A stretch of DNA of 9,605 nt, taken from assembly GCA_964451785.1 (NCBI GenBank), contig CAYVJG010000058.1, positions 1-9,605 on the forward strand, in the 5' to 3' direction. The stretch is from JAJYSO01 sp964451785. Lineage in GTDB: Bacteria > Bacteroidota > Bacteroidia > Flavobacteriales > Flavobacteriaceae. Positions 1-4,861 of this stretch are shown here, piece by piece; position 1 is the stretch's first letter; each line of letters starts with the position of its first letter. The notes beneath the pieces were generated by a model. That model was not told the origin of the DNA. It saw only the letters and a program-made list of their open reading frames with translations, and ran no database searches. Both the position numbers and the translations under genes were made by a program.

Positions 1-2
1 AT

Positions 3-98
3 AAAACGCTAGTCAAAGATACGCTAATTGAAATACTTACTTCACCTCAAACGGTTAATGTTTTCAGCTATTTTGAGATTGTTTTTGCATTTCTTTAA
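3..98 (+). CDS. Possible 3' end of an unidentified gene
   Basis: A reading frame is open from the left edge of the window to a TAA at 96-98 (31 codons). It would encode a mixed, moderately hydrophobic C-terminus ending in FAFL. I do not recognise a family, and 31 open codons in AT-rich DNA can occur by chance. The only support is position: a strong terminator-like inverted repeat begins 39 nt after the stop, which is what the end of a transcription unit would look like. The frame could equally be non-coding. Confidence 0.2.
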   Translation, partial: KTLVKDTLIEILTSPQTVNVFSYFEIVFAFL

Positions 99-136
99 GG
101 ATGTGACAAATCATTTTGTAGGTGATTTTCTGTGGT

Positions 137-186
137 AAACCTGACAGGTTTGAGTACGCTTTAAGGGATAAACCTGTCAGGTTTTT
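137..186 (+). terminator. Inverted-repeat terminator, AAACCTGACAGGTTT type
   Basis: AAACCTGACAGGTTT (137-151) and its exact reverse complement AAACCTGTCAGGTTT (170-184) form a perfect 15-bp stem with an 18-nt loop, followed by a T run (182-186) that overlaps the end of the stem. Each arm is itself nearly palindromic, so each could also fold alone as a small hairpin. Hairpins with CCTGACAGG/CCTGTCAGG cores recur in flavobacterial genomes as terminators or dispersed repeats (general knowledge, not checked here). It separates whatever lies upstream from the toxin-antitoxin pair and could work in both directions. Confidence 0.7.
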
Positions 187-254
187 AGGAATAAGAGGAG
201 CCTGTGATTTTGCTACGCGTCGTTTCTAAAACAAATAAACAAGATAATGACCGC

Positions 255-278
255 AAAGTTGCTCATTCGGACAACTTT
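255..278. promoter_or_regulatory. Inverted repeat over the higBA promoter, putative HigA operator
   Basis: AAAGTTG (255-261) and CAACTTT (272-278) are a perfect 7-bp inverted repeat separated by 10 nt. The left arm contains the putative -33 TTG, and the right arm ends 3 nt before the -7 element, so a dimeric repressor bound here would occlude RNA polymerase. HigA-type antitoxins normally repress their own operon by binding such palindromes. The role is inferred from position and symmetry only. Confidence 0.5.
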
Positions 279-289
279 ATGTAATTTTG
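259..289 (+). promoter_or_regulatory. Promoter of the higBA operon
   Basis: TTG at 259-261 and TAATTTTG at 282-289 match the Bacteroidota sigma-A consensus (TTG/TTTG at -33 and TAnnTTTG at -7) with a 20-nt spacer. The expected transcription start lies about 4-7 nt after the -7 element, at roughly 293-296. That coincides with the toxin start codon, so the mRNA would be leaderless or almost so. Confidence 0.6.
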
Positions 290-295
290 CAGTAA

Positions 296-607
296 ATGAA
301 TGAACGGAAGATTAGAAAAATAAGCTTGTACAAAAATTATTTCTCTGACTTCTACAAAAAGCAGAATCAGAAAGTAAAAAACAAGATTTTGTGGACTTTC
401 AAAGTAATTGAAACAATACAAGAAATTCCATCAAGCTACCTTCGACATATAACAGGTACAGAAGGGCTTTTTGAAATTCGGATAAAGCTTGGGAGTAATA
501 TTTTTCGAATTTTTTGCTTCTTTGATGATGGACAATTGATTGTTTTGGCTAATGGCTTTCAAAAGAAAACTCAAAAGACACCGAAGTCAGAGATTAAGAA
601 GGCATAA
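296..607 (+). CDS. higB: HigB-like toxin, RelE/ParE superfamily (Gp49-like)
   Basis: Probable mRNA-cleaving toxin of a type II toxin-antitoxin module; the RelE/HigB fold typically cuts mRNA in the ribosome A site. The 103-residue length fits the family. The C-terminal half carries the recognisable block: YLRHITGTEGLFEIRIK (residues 48-64), then a strand with NIFRIFCFF (68-76), and the tail VLANGFQKKTQKTP (83-96) ending in an E-I-x-x-A helix. Lys/Arg residues (R62, R71, K90, K91) are candidates for RNA contact and catalysis. The start at 296 is the only Met in the protein; the overlapping ATG at 300 is out of frame. The toxin gene precedes its antitoxin by 15 nt, the order typical of higBA and the reverse of relBE. 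Toxicity is inferred, not shown. Confidence 0.85.
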   Translation: MNERKIRKISLYKNYFSDFYKKQNQKVKNKILWTFKVIETIQEIPSSYLRHITGTEGLFEIRIKLGSNIFRIFCFFDDGQLIVLANGFQKKTQKTPKSEIKKA

Positions 608-622
608 AAATAAAAAAGAAGT

Positions 623-925
623 ATGAAAATGAAAAAGAATCTAAAATCACTTGACCAATTCATAGATGAAGAATACGGCAAGGCAGGGACTTCAAAAAGG
701 GATAAATTTGAAGAAGGGTATAAAAATTTTAAACTTGGATTTTTAATTCAACAAGCCAGACTCGAAAGAGGGCTGACACAAGAAGAACTTGCCAAAAAAT
801 GTGGAACCAATAAAAGTTACATCTCGAAAATTGAGAATAATCTAAAAGAAGTGCGCATCTCAACCTTGCAAAGAATTGTGGAACTCGGGTTAGGTGGACA
901 TCTTGACTTATCAATAAGGCTCTAA
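623..925 (+). CDS. higA: HigA-like antitoxin with XRE-family helix-turn-helix
   Basis: Putative antitoxin and autorepressor that would neutralise the upstream toxin and bind the operon promoter. A charged N-terminal segment (residues 1-35, containing FIDEEYGKAGTSKRDKFEEG) is followed by a Cro/C1-type helix-turn-helix at about residues 37-92. Its core is LTQEELAKKCGTNKSYISKIEN (split: LTQEELAKK, 51-59, and GTNKSYISKIEN, 61-72), with the recognition helix near N63-I70. The typical HigA extension after the HTH is almost absent; the protein stops at 100 residues. It lies 15 nt after the toxin stop and is probably co-transcribed. The start could be 623 or the in-frame ATG at 629; neither has a clear ribosome binding site, as is usual in this phylum. 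Confidence 0.85.
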   Translation: MKMKKNLKSLDQFIDEEYGKAGTSKRDKFEEGYKNFKLGFLIQQARLERGLTQEELAKKCGTNKSYISKIENNLKEVRISTLQRIVELGLGGHLDLSIRL

Positions 926-1037
926 TTATAACTCGAAACTGAAGCTACCAACAACAACCAAAATTGGAGACCCTGAGAGGATTACGGAAATTTTAGATGT
1001 GAACGTAAAAGAATTGATAATCTCTAATAAGATTTGA
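918..1037 (+). pseudogene. Remnant resembling the C-terminus of an XRE-type regulator
   Basis: After a stop at 915-917 the frame stays open to a TGA at 1035-1037 and reads KLKLPTTTKIGDPERITEIL followed by DVNVKELIISNKI. The pattern 'I..ER I.EiLdVnVKELi' resembles the last helices of Cro/C1-family regulators, in which the final HTH helix is followed by a segment such as LDVDVKEL. There is no ATG, and the frame differs from that of higA, which ends at 925. It therefore looks like the tail of a second, decayed regulator, or of an insertion scar, rather than an active gene. Recognition is by eye only. Confidence 0.3.
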
Positions 1038-1071
1038 ACTAGGTGCGAAAGATGAGAGTGTATTATTATAT

Positions 1072-1210
1072 TGTGTAAAACTCTGTGCCCTTTGTGGTGA
1101 AAAGGATAACCACGGAGAACACAAAGAATGCACAAAGCACGTAGAGAAATATTCAATAAAGCAAAACTTAGCGACCTTTGTGTAAAAACTCTGTGTCCTT
1201 TGTGGTAAAA
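1072..1210. repeat. Dispersed-type repeat with 'CTCTGTG.CCTTTGTGGT' units
   Basis: Two direct copies are present: 1072-1103 (core CTCTGTGCCCTTTGTGGTGA) and 1179-1210 (core CTCTGTGTCCTTTGTGGTAA). Between them, CCACGGAGAACACAAAG (1110-1126) is an imperfect reverse complement of the same unit, and a further CACAAAG follows at 1131-1137. The unit therefore occurs in both orientations and can fold into a long imperfect hairpin. Repeats with this 'CTTTGTG...CTCTGTGG' flavour are widespread in Bacteroidota and several other phyla and often generate false ORFs. No transposase or protein-coding signal is seen in it. Confidence 0.65.
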
Positions 1211-1246
1211 AAACGGATTCAAGTCACTAAAATTACAGCCCGATTC

Positions 1247-1276
1247 ACCAAATTATTTTTAGACCAAATTATTTTT
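1247..1276 (+). repeat. 14-nt direct repeat, ACCAAATTATTTTT twice
   Basis: ACCAAATTATTTTT at 1247-1260 is repeated exactly at 1263-1276 with AG between, giving a 16-nt period. It lies about 37 nt upstream of the putative -7 element of the ilv leader transcript. It could be an AT-rich upstream element or a binding site for a regulator, or simply slippage in AT-rich DNA. Confidence 0.5.
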
Positions 1277-1312
1277 TTTGAAAAAAATGCAGCTTAGTTT
1301 AAAAATAATACA

Positions 1313-1320
1313 TAGTTTTG
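1313..1320 (+). promoter_or_regulatory. -7 element of the putative ilv operon leader promoter
   Basis: TAGTTTTG matches the Bacteroidota -7 consensus TAnnTTTG. No good -33 TTTG/TTG is found at the expected distance; the nearest TTTG (1277-1280) is 32 nt away, too far. The predicted transcription start near 1325 would leave about 20 nt of 5' leader before the first leader peptide, a sensible length for attenuation. No other promoter is possible between the two attenuators, so both must be read from here or from further upstream. Confidence 0.45.
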
Positions 1321-1344
1321 TCCCAGAACATAACGAAAGTGAAA

Positions 1345-1422
1345 ATGTCTAATTTATCTATTATTTCTTCAATTATTATTACCGTGATTGTGGTGCCACA
1401 AACTCGGGAGGAGATGTATTAG
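1345..1422 (+). CDS. ilv operon leader peptide 1 (Ile/Val-rich, 25 aa)
   Basis: ATG to TAG encodes 25 residues in the order MSNLSIISSIIITVIVV followed by PQTREEMY. Ten of 25 are branched-chain residues: six Ile (all ATT), three Val (all GTG) and one Leu. They are concentrated in residues 6-17. Such a run of the operon's end products in a tiny ORF upstream of a terminator is the hallmark of a ribosome-mediated attenuator (established for E. coli ilvBN and ilvGMEDA). Scarcity of charged Ile- or Val-tRNA would stall the ribosome within 1360-1395. The G-rich segment 1403-1411, which lies inside the ORF just after the control codons, is the antiterminator arm. The peptide itself probably has no function after synthesis. 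Confidence 0.85.
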   Translation: MSNLSIISSIIITVIVVPQTREEMY

Positions 1423-1456
1423 ATTATAATTATAAATTTATACTGAGCCTCCCGAG
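1403..1456 (+). promoter_or_regulatory. Antiterminator pairing of attenuator 1
   Basis: CTCGGGAGG (1403-1411, within leader ORF 1) is the exact reverse complement of CCTCCCGAG (1448-1456), giving 9 perfect pairs. The second segment contains most of the 5' arm of the terminator at 1446-1475, so the two structures exclude each other. A ribosome stalled at the Ile codons leaves 1403-1411 free and favours read-through. A ribosome that reaches the stop at 1420-1422 covers it and lets the terminator form. Pairings were read by hand; no energies were computed. Confidence 0.8.
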
Positions 1457-1475
1457 AAATTGGGAGGCTTTTTTT
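1446..1475 (+). terminator. Intrinsic terminator of attenuator 1
   Basis: AGCCTCCC (1446-1453) pairs with GGGAGGCT (1462-1469), 8 bp extendable by a G-U pair at 1454/1461, with a 6-8 nt loop. A run of seven T (1469-1475) follows at once. It lies 23 nt after the leader 1 stop codon and in front of a second leader rather than after a gene, as expected for a conditional terminator. Confidence 0.9.
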
Positions 1476-1496
1476 ATACTTAACATTTAGATTCAA

Positions 1497-1559
1497 ATGC
1501 AACAATTTGTAGTCATTATTATCAACATTATTATTCGCCCACCCGGGGGAGAAGGTTGA
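1497..1559 (+). CDS. ilv operon leader peptide 2 (Val/Ile-rich, 20 aa)
   Basis: ATG to TGA encodes MQQFVVIIINIII followed by RPPGGEG, 20 residues, eight of them branched-chain (two Val, six Ile at residues 5-13). It starts 21 nt after the T run of the first terminator, which leaves no room for a separate promoter, so it is translated only on transcripts that escaped attenuator 1. The C-terminal RPPGGEG codons supply the G-rich antiterminator arm 1546-1555. Control codons begin at 1509 and end at 1535, 10 nt before that arm. Length, composition and placement match leader 1, although the two nucleotide sequences outside the Ile runs are not alike. Confidence 0.85.
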   Translation: MQQFVVIIINIIIRPPGGEG

Positions 1560-1591
1560 TATTGTCTATTTTATAGTAAGCCCTTCTCTCC
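1546..1591 (+). promoter_or_regulatory. Antiterminator pairing of attenuator 2
   Basis: GGGGAGAAGG (1546-1555, end of leader ORF 2) pairs with CCTTCTCTCC (1582-1591) through 10 pairs, one of them G-U (1548/1589). The second segment contains most of the 5' arm and part of the loop of the terminator at 1578-1609, so the structures are mutually exclusive. The arrangement repeats that of attenuator 1 with different sequence, which argues that the pairing is selected. Read by hand; energies not computed. Confidence 0.8.
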
Positions 1592-1609
1592 ATTGAGAAG
1601 GGCTTTTTT
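1578..1609 (+). terminator. Intrinsic terminator of attenuator 2
   Basis: AAGCCCTTCTC (1578-1588) and GAGAAGGGCTT (1595-1605) form a perfect 11-bp stem with a 6-nt loop (TCCATT), followed by a T run (1604-1609) and more T-rich sequence to 1614. This is the stronger of the two terminators. It begins 18 nt after the stop of leader 2. Confidence 0.9.
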
Positions 1610-1841
1610 ATTTTAAAAACATTCCTAACTATGCTTAACTCATTTTATTTATTGGTTCTAAAAACAGCAATATCGCCCTTAAAAATACGGCCGGGATAGC
1701 AAATACCATTGTTGCCAGCTGTTTTAATTGATGTTAATGAACACTTGGAGAGCGTTTTATAATTATTTTAATCTGTTGATTTTTAATTATTTATGTATTT
1801 ATAATAAGCTTTGAAAACTATGTGAATCATAAAATTTAAAT
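1610..1841. other. AT-rich stretch with no recognised feature
   Basis: No convincing gene, RNA or terminator is seen here. A 22-codon frame at 1631-1699 with five Leu codons, ending in IRPG, is superficially leader-like but is not followed by a terminator. The stretch would be transcribed as part of the ilv leader RNA, an unusually long 517 nt between the second attenuator and ilvE. Confidence 0.4.
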
Positions 1842-1871
1842 TTTGCATTTCTACAAAGCCCTCTACATTTG
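1842..1871 (+). promoter_or_regulatory. Second promoter candidate upstream of ilvE
   Basis: TTTG (1842-1845) and TACATTTG (1864-1871) fit the Bacteroidota -33/-7 consensus exactly, with an 18-nt spacer. Transcription would start near 1876, about 27 nt before the ATG of the small ORF at 1903 and downstream of both attenuators. If active, it would give ilvE and the following genes a supply of transcript that escapes Ile/Val attenuation. AT-rich DNA can produce such matches by chance. Confidence 0.45.
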
Positions 1872-1902
1872 ACTTGTAATCATTTTTTAAAACGATAAAC
1901 CG

Positions 1903-2064
1903 ATGACTGTATTTGTTGAACATTCCCTGTTTTTTTTAGTGTTGATTTCTGCCTTAGCAGGATTACTTAACAATACATTACTGTTACCAGGTTTACAGCT
2001 GGTCAAGTTTACTGATAAAGTGCTGCCCTGCGCTGGGCAAGACACTAATTTTTATCACCGCTAA
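1903..2064 (+). CDS. Small Leu-rich hydrophobic ORF (53 aa), unknown
   Basis: ATG to TAA encodes 53 residues that I do not recognise. Twelve are Leu (TTA, CTG, TTG and CTT codons). Residues 9-29 (LFFLVLISALAGLLNN then TLLLP) could form one membrane-spanning helix, followed by a polar tail rich in K, D, Q and N. It is preceded by a consensus-like promoter and ends 67 nt before ilvE. It could be a small membrane protein, a leucine-sensing leader or a chance frame. The only downstream structure is a weak 5-bp stem (TGCCC 2024-2028 with GGGCA 2035-2039) without an adjacent T run, which argues against a classical attenuator here. Confidence 0.3.
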   Translation: MTVFVEHSLFFLVLISALAGLLNNTLLLPGLQLVKFTDKVLPCAGQDTNFYHR

Positions 2065-2131
2065 CAAATCCTAAGCTATTGATTATAGTCGAAAGATTTA
2101 AAAAATCAGTTTAACTTAACACCACTTAATT

Positions 2132-3025
2132 ATGTATTTCAATCACCAAACTACTATATATTTAGACGGCAAATATGTTAGAGCCGATGAAACTTTAACG
2201 AACTTATACGGACAAACCTTGCATTACGGATACGGCGTTTTTGAAGGTATTCGTAGCTATGCAACCACTGATGGCGCCAAATTATTTAAAGCTAGAGCAC
2301 ATTATGAACGTTTAAAACGCTCTTGTGAACTCATCAAAATTCCTTTTGATTACAATATAGACGAATTAATCGAAGCAACATACAAAACCCTTGAAGCTAA
2401 CACTTTATTTGATGCTTATGTGCGTCCGTTGGTGTTTTGCGCGCCCAATATGAGCCTTGATCGTCCGGCAGCCGTGTCTATAATGATTTGTGCGTGGGAT
2501 TGGGGAGCCTATCTCGGTGAAGATTTGCTTAATGTAAGCTTATCTTCTTATTGTCGCCCTCATCCGAAATCTGTTCATATTGAAGCAAAAGCTTGTGGCC
2601 ATTACGTCAACTCAATCATAGCTACCACTGATGCTAAAGACAAAGGCTTTGACGAAGCTTTGTTACTCGATCACGAAGGCTATTTGGCCGAAGGGTCTAG
2701 TGCTAATCTATTTTTTGAAAAAGACGGTGTGTTATACACCCCTGAGTTAGGTAGTATTTTGCCGGGAATAACACGTGCTACAGTGATTGAGCTCGCTCAA
2801 CAAGCCGGAATTGAAGTGTGTGTAGGAAAATTTAAACCTGAAATGTTCTATGAAGCTGATAGTGCTTTTTTCTGCGGAACAGCAGCCGGAATTATCGGTA
2901 TAGAAACACTCGATCAAACGGATTTTCCAAAACCTTGGAAATACACTTTGGGCTATAAATTAAAAGAAGCTTACGAAAAACACGTCCGTCAAACAACCCC
3001 AAAATTGACAACAACATTAGTATGA
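2132..3025 (+). CDS. ilvE: Branched-chain amino acid aminotransferase
   Basis: Cytoplasmic PLP-dependent class IV aminotransferase that catalyses the last step of Ile, Val and Leu synthesis, transferring the amino group of glutamate to the keto acids. At 297 residues it has the length of bacterial IlvE of the D-amino-acid-transaminase fold. Visible family features are the N-terminal substrate strand HYGYGVFEGIRSY (31-43), the catalytic lysine K153 in EAKACGHYVNS (151-161), the PLP-binding glutamate E187 in AEGSSANLFF (186-195), and the phosphate-binding loop LPGITRATV. The start at 2132 places the usual IYLDGKYV opening at residue 9. It is the first structural gene of the operon, and its TGA overlaps the ATG of ilvD by four bases (ATGA), suggesting translational coupling. 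No oddities seen. Confidence 0.96.
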   Translation: MYFNHQTTIYLDGKYVRADETLTNLYGQTLHYGYGVFEGIRSYATTDGAKLFKARAHYERLKRSCELIKIPFDYNIDELIEATYKTLEANTLFDAYVRPLVFCAPNMSLDRPAAVSIMICAWDWGAYLGEDLLNVSLSSYCRPHPKSVHIEAKACGHYVNSIIATTDAKDKGFDEALLLDHEGYLAEGSSANLFFEKDGVLYTPELGSILPGITRATVIELAQQAGIEVCVGKFKPEMFYEADSAFFCGTAAGIIGIETLDQTDFPKPWKYTLGYKLKEAYEKHVRQTTPKLTTTLV

Positions 3026-4698
3026 AAAACCTCAATAAATACAGTAGCGTTTTAACGCAAGACGAAACTCAACCAGCGGCACAAGCTATGCTTTACGGCA
3101 TAGGATTGACCGAAGAAGATATGAATAAAGCGCAGGTGGGTATTGTCAGCACCGGATTTGAAGGTAATCCGTGTAATATGCACCTCAACGATTTAGCTAA
3201 AGAAGTTAAAGCAGGGGTGCAAGCTCAAGATTTAGTCGGCTTAATTTTTCACACCATTGGTGTAAGCGACGGAATGTCTAACGGTACCGACGGGATGCGT
3301 TTTTCATTGGTATCGCGCGATGTCATCGCCGATTCTATCGAAACCGTAACCAGTGCCCAATATTACGATGCTGTGTTAGCGGTTGTAGGTTGCGATAAAA
3401 ATATGCCGGGCTCCATTATTGCTTTAGGTCGATTAAATCGCCCTTCAATAATGGTCTATGGCGGTACCATTCACTCTGGTGAATACAAATGTCAAAAGCT
3501 GAATATTGTATCTGCTTTTGAAGCCTTAGGTCAAAAATTTAGCAACTCTATCTCCGATGAAGACTACAAAGGAGTAATCCAAAATGCTTGTCCAGGACCT
3601 GGCGCCTGTGGCGGAATGTACACCGCTAATACACTAGCCTCAGCCATCGAAGCCCTAGGGATGAGTTTGCCTTATAGCTCGTCTAATCCGGCTACGAGTC
3701 CTGAAAAACGTACAGAATGTCAACGCGCCGGAGAGGCGATTAAAGTCTTACTTGAAAAAGACATCAAGCCACGCGATATTATGACGCGCAAAGCCTTTGA
3801 AAATGCGTTGACGATGGTCATCATTCTTGGCGGATCAACCAACTCTGTCTTGCATTTAATTGCGATGGCTGATGTGGTTGATGTTGAGTTGAGCATAGAT
3901 GATTTCCAAAAAATGAGTGATAAACTTCCGGTTTTAGGTGATTTAAAACCTAGTGGAAAATACTTGATGGAAGATATTCACAATATTGGCGGCACACCGG
4001 CAGTGATGAAATTTTTGTTAGAACGCGGATTGTTACACGGCGATTGTATGACGGTTACCGGAAAAACACTAGCCGAAAATTTAGCGGAAGTTCCGGATTT
4101 ATTGGCTGGACAAGACGTGATTCGCGAATTGGATACGCCTGTAAAAGCCAAAGGTCATTTGCAAATTCTTTATGGCAACATCGCTACTGAAGGTAGTGTG
4201 GCTAAAATTAGTGGTAAAGAAGGTGATTATTTTAAAGGCCCCGCACGCGTTTACGAAGATGAACAAGCTACCAATAAAGGCATCCAAACCGGAGAAGTTA
4301 AAGCCGGCGATGTGGTCGTTATTCGCTATTGCGGTCCTAAAGGCGGACCGGGAATGCCTGAAATGCTCAAGCCAACTTCTGCTATTATGGGCGCCGGATT
4401 GGGTAAAAGCGTGGCCTTAATTACCGATGGTCGTTTCTCTGGTGGCACACACGGCTTTGTGGTGGGGCATATCACTCCCGAAGCTTATGTTGGCGGAACT
4501 ATTGGATTGATAGAAAACGGAGATATCATCACCATTGATGCGCGTCATAACACCATTAATGTCGATTTAACTCCGGAAGAACTCGAAGCACGTAAAGCCA
4601 ATTGGAAACAACCGGCCTTAAAAGCAAAACGCGGCGTGCTTTACAAATATGCTAAATGTGTATCAAGTGCCTCAACAGGCTGTATAACTGACAAATAA
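3022..4698 (+). CDS. ilvD: Dihydroxy-acid dehydratase
   Basis: Iron-sulfur dehydratase that converts 2,3-dihydroxy-isovalerate and 2,3-dihydroxy-3-methylvalerate to the 2-keto acids used by IlvE. All signature blocks are present: GNPCNMHLNDLA (48-59), VGCDKNMPGSI (122-132), PGPGACGGMYTANT (191-204), GGSTNSVLHL and, near the C-terminus, ITDGRFSGGTHGFVVGHITP. Cysteines 51, 124 and 196 are the expected cluster ligands, and K126 of the CDK motif is the candidate Mg-binding carbamylated lysine. The 558-residue length and three cysteines suit the [2Fe-2S] type of the family, although cluster type is inferred. It starts inside the ilvE stop. The stop is followed after 8 nt by an ATG that begins ilvB, interrupted here by an assembly gap. 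Confidence 0.97.
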   Translation: MKNLNKYSSVLTQDETQPAAQAMLYGIGLTEEDMNKAQVGIVSTGFEGNPCNMHLNDLAKEVKAGVQAQDLVGLIFHTIGVSDGMSNGTDGMRFSLVSRDVIADSIETVTSAQYYDAVLAVVGCDKNMPGSIIALGRLNRPSIMVYGGTIHSGEYKCQKLNIVSAFEALGQKFSNSISDEDYKGVIQNACPGPGACGGMYTANTLASAIEALGMSLPYSSSNPATSPEKRTECQRAGEAIKVLLEKDIKPRDIMTRKAFENALTMVIILGGSTNSVLHLIAMADVVDVELSIDDFQKMSDKLPVLGDLKPSGKYLMEDIHNIGGTPAVMKFLLERGLLHGDCMTVTGKTLAENLAEVPDLLAGQDVIRELDTPVKAKGHLQILYGNIATEGSVAKISGKEGDYFKGPARVYEDEQATNKGIQTGEVKAGDVVVIRYCGPKGGPGMPEMLKPTSAIMGAGLGKSVALITDGRFSGGTHGFVVGHITPEAYVGGTIGLIENGDIITIDARHNTINVDLTPEELEARKANWKQPALKAKRGVLYKYAKCVSSASTGCITDK

Positions 4699-4706
4699 AA
4701 CCACTT

Positions 4707-4727
4707 ATGAAAACAGTAGAATTAGCT
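4707..4727 (+). pseudogene. Duplicated first seven codons of ilvB before the gap
   Basis: The sequence encodes MKTVELA and runs into the N gap. It is identical to the start of the complete ilvB at 4862 and belongs to the 55-nt duplicated contig end, so it is not a second gene. An annotation pipeline may call it a truncated CDS. Confidence 0.9.
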
Positions 4728-4827
4728 NNNNNNNNNNNNNNNNNNNNNNNNNNNNNNNNNNNNNNNNNNNNNNNNNNNNNNNNNNNNNNNNNNNNNNNNN
4801 NNNNNNNNNNNNNNNNNNNNNNNNNNN
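4728..4827. other. Scaffold gap of exactly 100 N
   Basis: All bases are unknown. The round length is the usual placeholder for a gap of unknown size. Because the flanks overlap by 55 nt, there is probably no missing sequence here. Confidence 0.97.
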
Positions 4828-4861
4828 CAACAGGCTGTATAACTGACAAATAAAACCACTT

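Noticed and set aside
926..1222. Minus-strand 98-codon frame containing two HKGHRV segments
   Set aside because: It is generated by the dispersed repeat at 1072-1210; the repeated HKGHRV stretch is the typical false translation of this repeat class. The frame also covers the XRE-like remnant on the other strand and has no family resemblance.
1631..1699. Possible third leader peptide: 22 codons with five Leu, ending in IRPG
   Set aside because: No terminator or complementary arm follows, Leu codons are scattered, and a frame of this size is expected by chance. It might be a decayed leader, but nothing supports that beyond composition.
2024..2039. Hairpin TGCCC/GGGCA at the end of the 53-codon ORF as a terminator
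   Set aside because: Only 5 bp, and the T run (2049-2053) is 10 nt away, so it does not meet the usual pattern of an intrinsic terminator.
4652..4849. Minus-strand frame running through the N gap
   Set aside because: It exists only because unknown bases were read as open codons and because of the duplicated contig end; it lies opposite ilvD and ilvB.
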